The notes beneath the pieces are model-generated. The model made no database searches. It was not told the origin of the DNA and saw only the letters and a list, made by a program, of their open reading frames with translations. From assembly GCA_030043175.1 (NCBI GenBank), contig JASHYD010001351.1:1-7567 (forward strand): a stretch of DNA of 7,567 nucleotides, given 5' to 3'. Below are positions 6,299-7,567 of this stretch, one piece after another. The number at the start of each line of letters is the position of its first letter. The stretch's first letter is position 1. The stretch comes from Xanthobacteraceae bacterium (GTDB lineage: Bacteria > Pseudomonadota > Alphaproteobacteria > Rhizobiales > Xanthobacteraceae). A program made the position numbers and the translations under genes.

Positions 6299-6721
6299 AT
6301 GGAGTTCAAGCTTGACTACTCCAAAATGGTCATTCTCGATGCAGAGGAGCTTGCCGAGGGTGGCATCCAGGCGGCGTACAAGGACCTGCTGCCGGAGTTG
6401 CTGAAATACGTAAAGGAGGCGGACGAGATCACTGAGGTCTTGGACGATGATGCGCCGAGCTATTCGGTTCATCACCGCGATCACAAGTACATCATCTACA
6501 AGCCTGAGAACAAAGATAAGAGTTGGGAGAACGCAACATATGCCCTCTTTTCCATAATGAACACTCAGCTCGTCGGAGGTCCTTACCGATTCGACGCGAT
6601 AAACGGCGGCAATGACGTCGGAGGCATGTTCCTAACTTCGGAGCAATATGAATCAGCGAAGAGAAGCATCGAGCGGAAGTCGGACTGGCCTTATCTCCCT
6701 TCTGACCACATAAGACCTTGA
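6299..6721 (+). CDS. Small acidic hypothetical protein (140 residues)
   Basis: The ATG at 6299 has a strong AGGGAGG (6284-6290) 8 nt upstream, which favours it over the longer open frame from 6086. The product is soluble and acidic, without a signal peptide or membrane segment. It has an N-terminal helical part (EELAEGGIQAAYKDLLPELL, 16-35) and an acidic stretch (EADEITEVLDDDAPSY, 40-55). A beta-like segment with HHRDHKYIIYKPE (58-70) and a motif-like block YRFDAINGGNDVGGMFLT (96-113) come next, ending near WPYLP. I do not assign a family; the small size and the INGGND block recall single-domain immunity-like proteins, but no toxin gene is adjacent. Codon use is less GC-rich than its neighbours, and its last codons overlap an integrase remnant, both signs of transfer. 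The final residues DHIRP may be non-native. Confidence 0.75.
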   Translation: MEFKLDYSKMVILDAEELAEGGIQAAYKDLLPELLKYVKEADEITEVLDDDAPSYSVHHRDHKYIIYKPENKDKSWENATYALFSIMNTQLVGGPYRFDAINGGNDVGGMFLTSEQYESAKRSIERKSDWPYLPSDHIRP

Positions 6722-6807
6722 GGGAAATCGAACGCTACACCGACAAGGCTGACCAGCGGCGGCTTTCGCAAGCCGCCATGAACAAATTGGAAACGCCGAG
6801 TGTCTAA
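6706..6807 (+). pseudogene. C-terminal remnant of a tyrosine recombinase (phage-type integrase)
   Basis: In the frame after a TGA at 6703-6705, the sequence reads P, then HKTLREIERYTDKADQRRL, then SQAAMNKLETPSV, and stops at TAA 6805-6807. This is the characteristic end of many phage and island integrases of Rhizobiales: the GHKTLxEIERYT box with the catalytic Tyr (codon 6736-6738), followed by a helix with ADQxRLxxAAM. The His of the box is retained, but the Gly expected before it is Pro, so homology stops at or just before 6709. Everything upstream, including the catalytic Arg residues, is missing. It overlaps the last 16 bases of the small acidic gene in another frame. It marks the scar of a lost or rearranged mobile element. 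Confidence 0.7.
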
Positions 6808-6837
6808 CTGACTCAACAGCCCGTCTAATAGACACCT

Positions 6838-6855
6838 AAATCATTGAAATCATTG
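6838..6855. repeat. Tandem 9-bp direct repeat (AAATCATTG twice)
   Basis: Two perfect adjacent copies of AAATCATTG occupy 6838-6846 and 6847-6855, in the AT-rich leader of the substrate-binding protein gene. The second copy runs into a possible -35 (TTGACC, 6853-6858) with a weak -10 (TAATCA) 17 bp on. It could be a direct-repeat binding site for an activator or simply slippage in AT-rich DNA. Confidence 0.35.
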
Positions 6856-6899
6856 ACCGTAAATTAACAATGCATTAATCAACACACAAGGAGGAATAA

Positions 6900-7567
6900 A
6901 TGTCTGCATCCGGCAAGCTTGACGACCGCATCGAAAAATCTATCACCCGCCGCTGCGTTATAGCGGCCGGCATGGGCGCGCTGGCGGCGCCGGCCGTGCT
7001 GCGCATCATCCCCGCGCACGCGCAAAGCCGCGTTATCAAGATCGGCCTTGTCAGCCCCCGCACCGGCCCCCTCGCCGGGTTCGGCGAGGCCGACGGCTTC
7101 ATCCTCGATCAGGTGCGCACGTTGCTCCGCCCGGGGCTGAAGAGCGGCGGCAAGACTTATCCGGTCGAGATCATCAGCAAGGACAGTCAGTCGAGCGGCA
7201 ACCGCGCCGCAGAGGTCGCCTCCGAGCTGATCCTCGGCGACAAGGTCGATCTCATCGTCGCGTCGGCAACACCCGACACCACCAATCCCGTAGCCGATCA
7301 GGCCGAAGTCAACGAGGTGCCGTGCGTCACCACCAATTGCCCTTGGCAGCCGTACTTCTTCGGCCGCAACGGCGACCCCAAGAGAGGGTTCACGTGGACC
7401 TATCACTTCTTCTGGGGGCTGGAGGACGTGATCGGCGCGTTTCTGGCGTTGTGGGATTCAGCGCCAACCAACAAGGTGGTCGGCGGCCTCTTCCCCAACG
7501 ATGCCGACGGCAATGCCTGGGGCGACGCCAAGCTCGGGCTGCCGCCGGCGCTCGCTGCGGCCGGCTA
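6900..7567 (+). CDS. ABC transporter substrate-binding protein, branched-chain amino acid type (partial at the window edge)
   Basis: The first 222 codons of this gene are present; it runs off the right edge. AAGGAGGA (6888-6895) lies just before the ATG and is a very strong ribosome binding site. The N-terminus has a Tat signal: ITRRCVIAAG with the twin arginines at 17-18, a hydrophobic stretch, and a cleavage site after AHA (41). The mature part starts RVIKIGLVSPRTGPLAGFGE, the typical opening of the LivK/AmiC-like Peripla_BP_6 fold, followed by VDLIVASATPDTTNPVADQA (about 119-138) and the aromatic PWQPYFFG. Such periplasmic proteins deliver amino acids, amides, urea or aromatic acids to an ABC permease, whose genes would be expected beyond the edge. 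The specificity cannot be read here. A long minus-strand frame opposite it is a shadow. Confidence 0.88.
   Translation, partial: MSASGKLDDRIEKSITRRCVIAAGMGALAAPAVLRIIPAHAQSRVIKIGLVSPRTGPLAGFGEADGFILDQVRTLLRPGLKSGGKTYPVEIISKDSQSSGNRAAEVASELILGDKVDLIVASATPDTTNPVADQAEVNEVPCVTTNCPWQPYFFGRNGDPKRGFTWTYHFFWGLEDVIGAFLALWDSAPTNKVVGGLFPNDADGNAWGDAKLGLPPALAAAG

Noticed and set aside
6879..7406. 175-codon minus-strand open frame opposite the substrate-binding protein gene
   Set aside because: It is an antisense shadow caused by high GC at third codon positions; the plus strand has a Tat signal, strong ribosome binding site and family motifs.

Overview
The window looks like part of a high-GC alphaproteobacterial chromosome, most likely from the Rhizobiales and near Bradyrhizobium or Rhodopseudomonas. 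That placement is an inference from base composition, codon choice and the gene types; no rRNA or tRNA is present to anchor it. The DNA is loosely packed and contains three gene remnants, several long non-coding stretches and an integrase scar, so it reads as an accessory or eroding chromosomal region rather than one compact operon.

Left part (1-2144). A small minus-strand gene for an exported Trp/Tyr-rich peptide (184-371) is frameshifted right after its signal peptide. About 680 bp without a convincing gene follow, holding two clear palindromes, one of them a perfect 11-bp-arm stem at 638-663. Then comes a plus-strand gene for a protein-L-isoaspartate O-methyltransferase-like, SAM-dependent enzyme (1055-1909). 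It converges on the next gene across a hairpin that may act as a terminator.

Middle part (2145-4395). A minus-strand membrane acyltransferase of the acyltransferase-3 family (2145-3314) has its ribosome binding site inside a predicted hairpin. Next are a decayed C-terminal piece of a probable GntR-family regulator (3431-3790, minus) and an unrecognised plus-strand open frame (3784-4350).

Right-centre part (4396-5929). This is the best-defined functional unit: a TetR-family repressor gene (minus) divergent from a YdbC/PdxI-like aldo/keto reductase gene (plus). Their short shared control region holds a strong promoter and two palindromic operators 30 bp apart, centre to centre. One operator fills the spacer of the reductase promoter and also covers the repressor's own ribosome binding site and TTG start. 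The second covers the predicted transcription start of the reductase. The likely logic is repression of both genes, relieved by an unknown, possibly carbonyl-containing, ligand.

Right part (5930-7567). After about 370 bp with no clear gene come a small acidic orphan gene (6299-6721) and, overlapping its stop codon, the last 33 codons of a tyrosine recombinase (6706-6807). This marks an old integration or deletion junction. The window ends inside a gene for a Tat-exported substrate-binding protein of a branched-chain amino acid-type ABC transporter (6900 to the edge).

I do not see a complete, clearly new multi-gene system. The items most worth a second look are the TetR/reductase control region, the integrase-orphan junction, the frameshifted exported peptide and the hairpin over the acyltransferase ribosome binding site.
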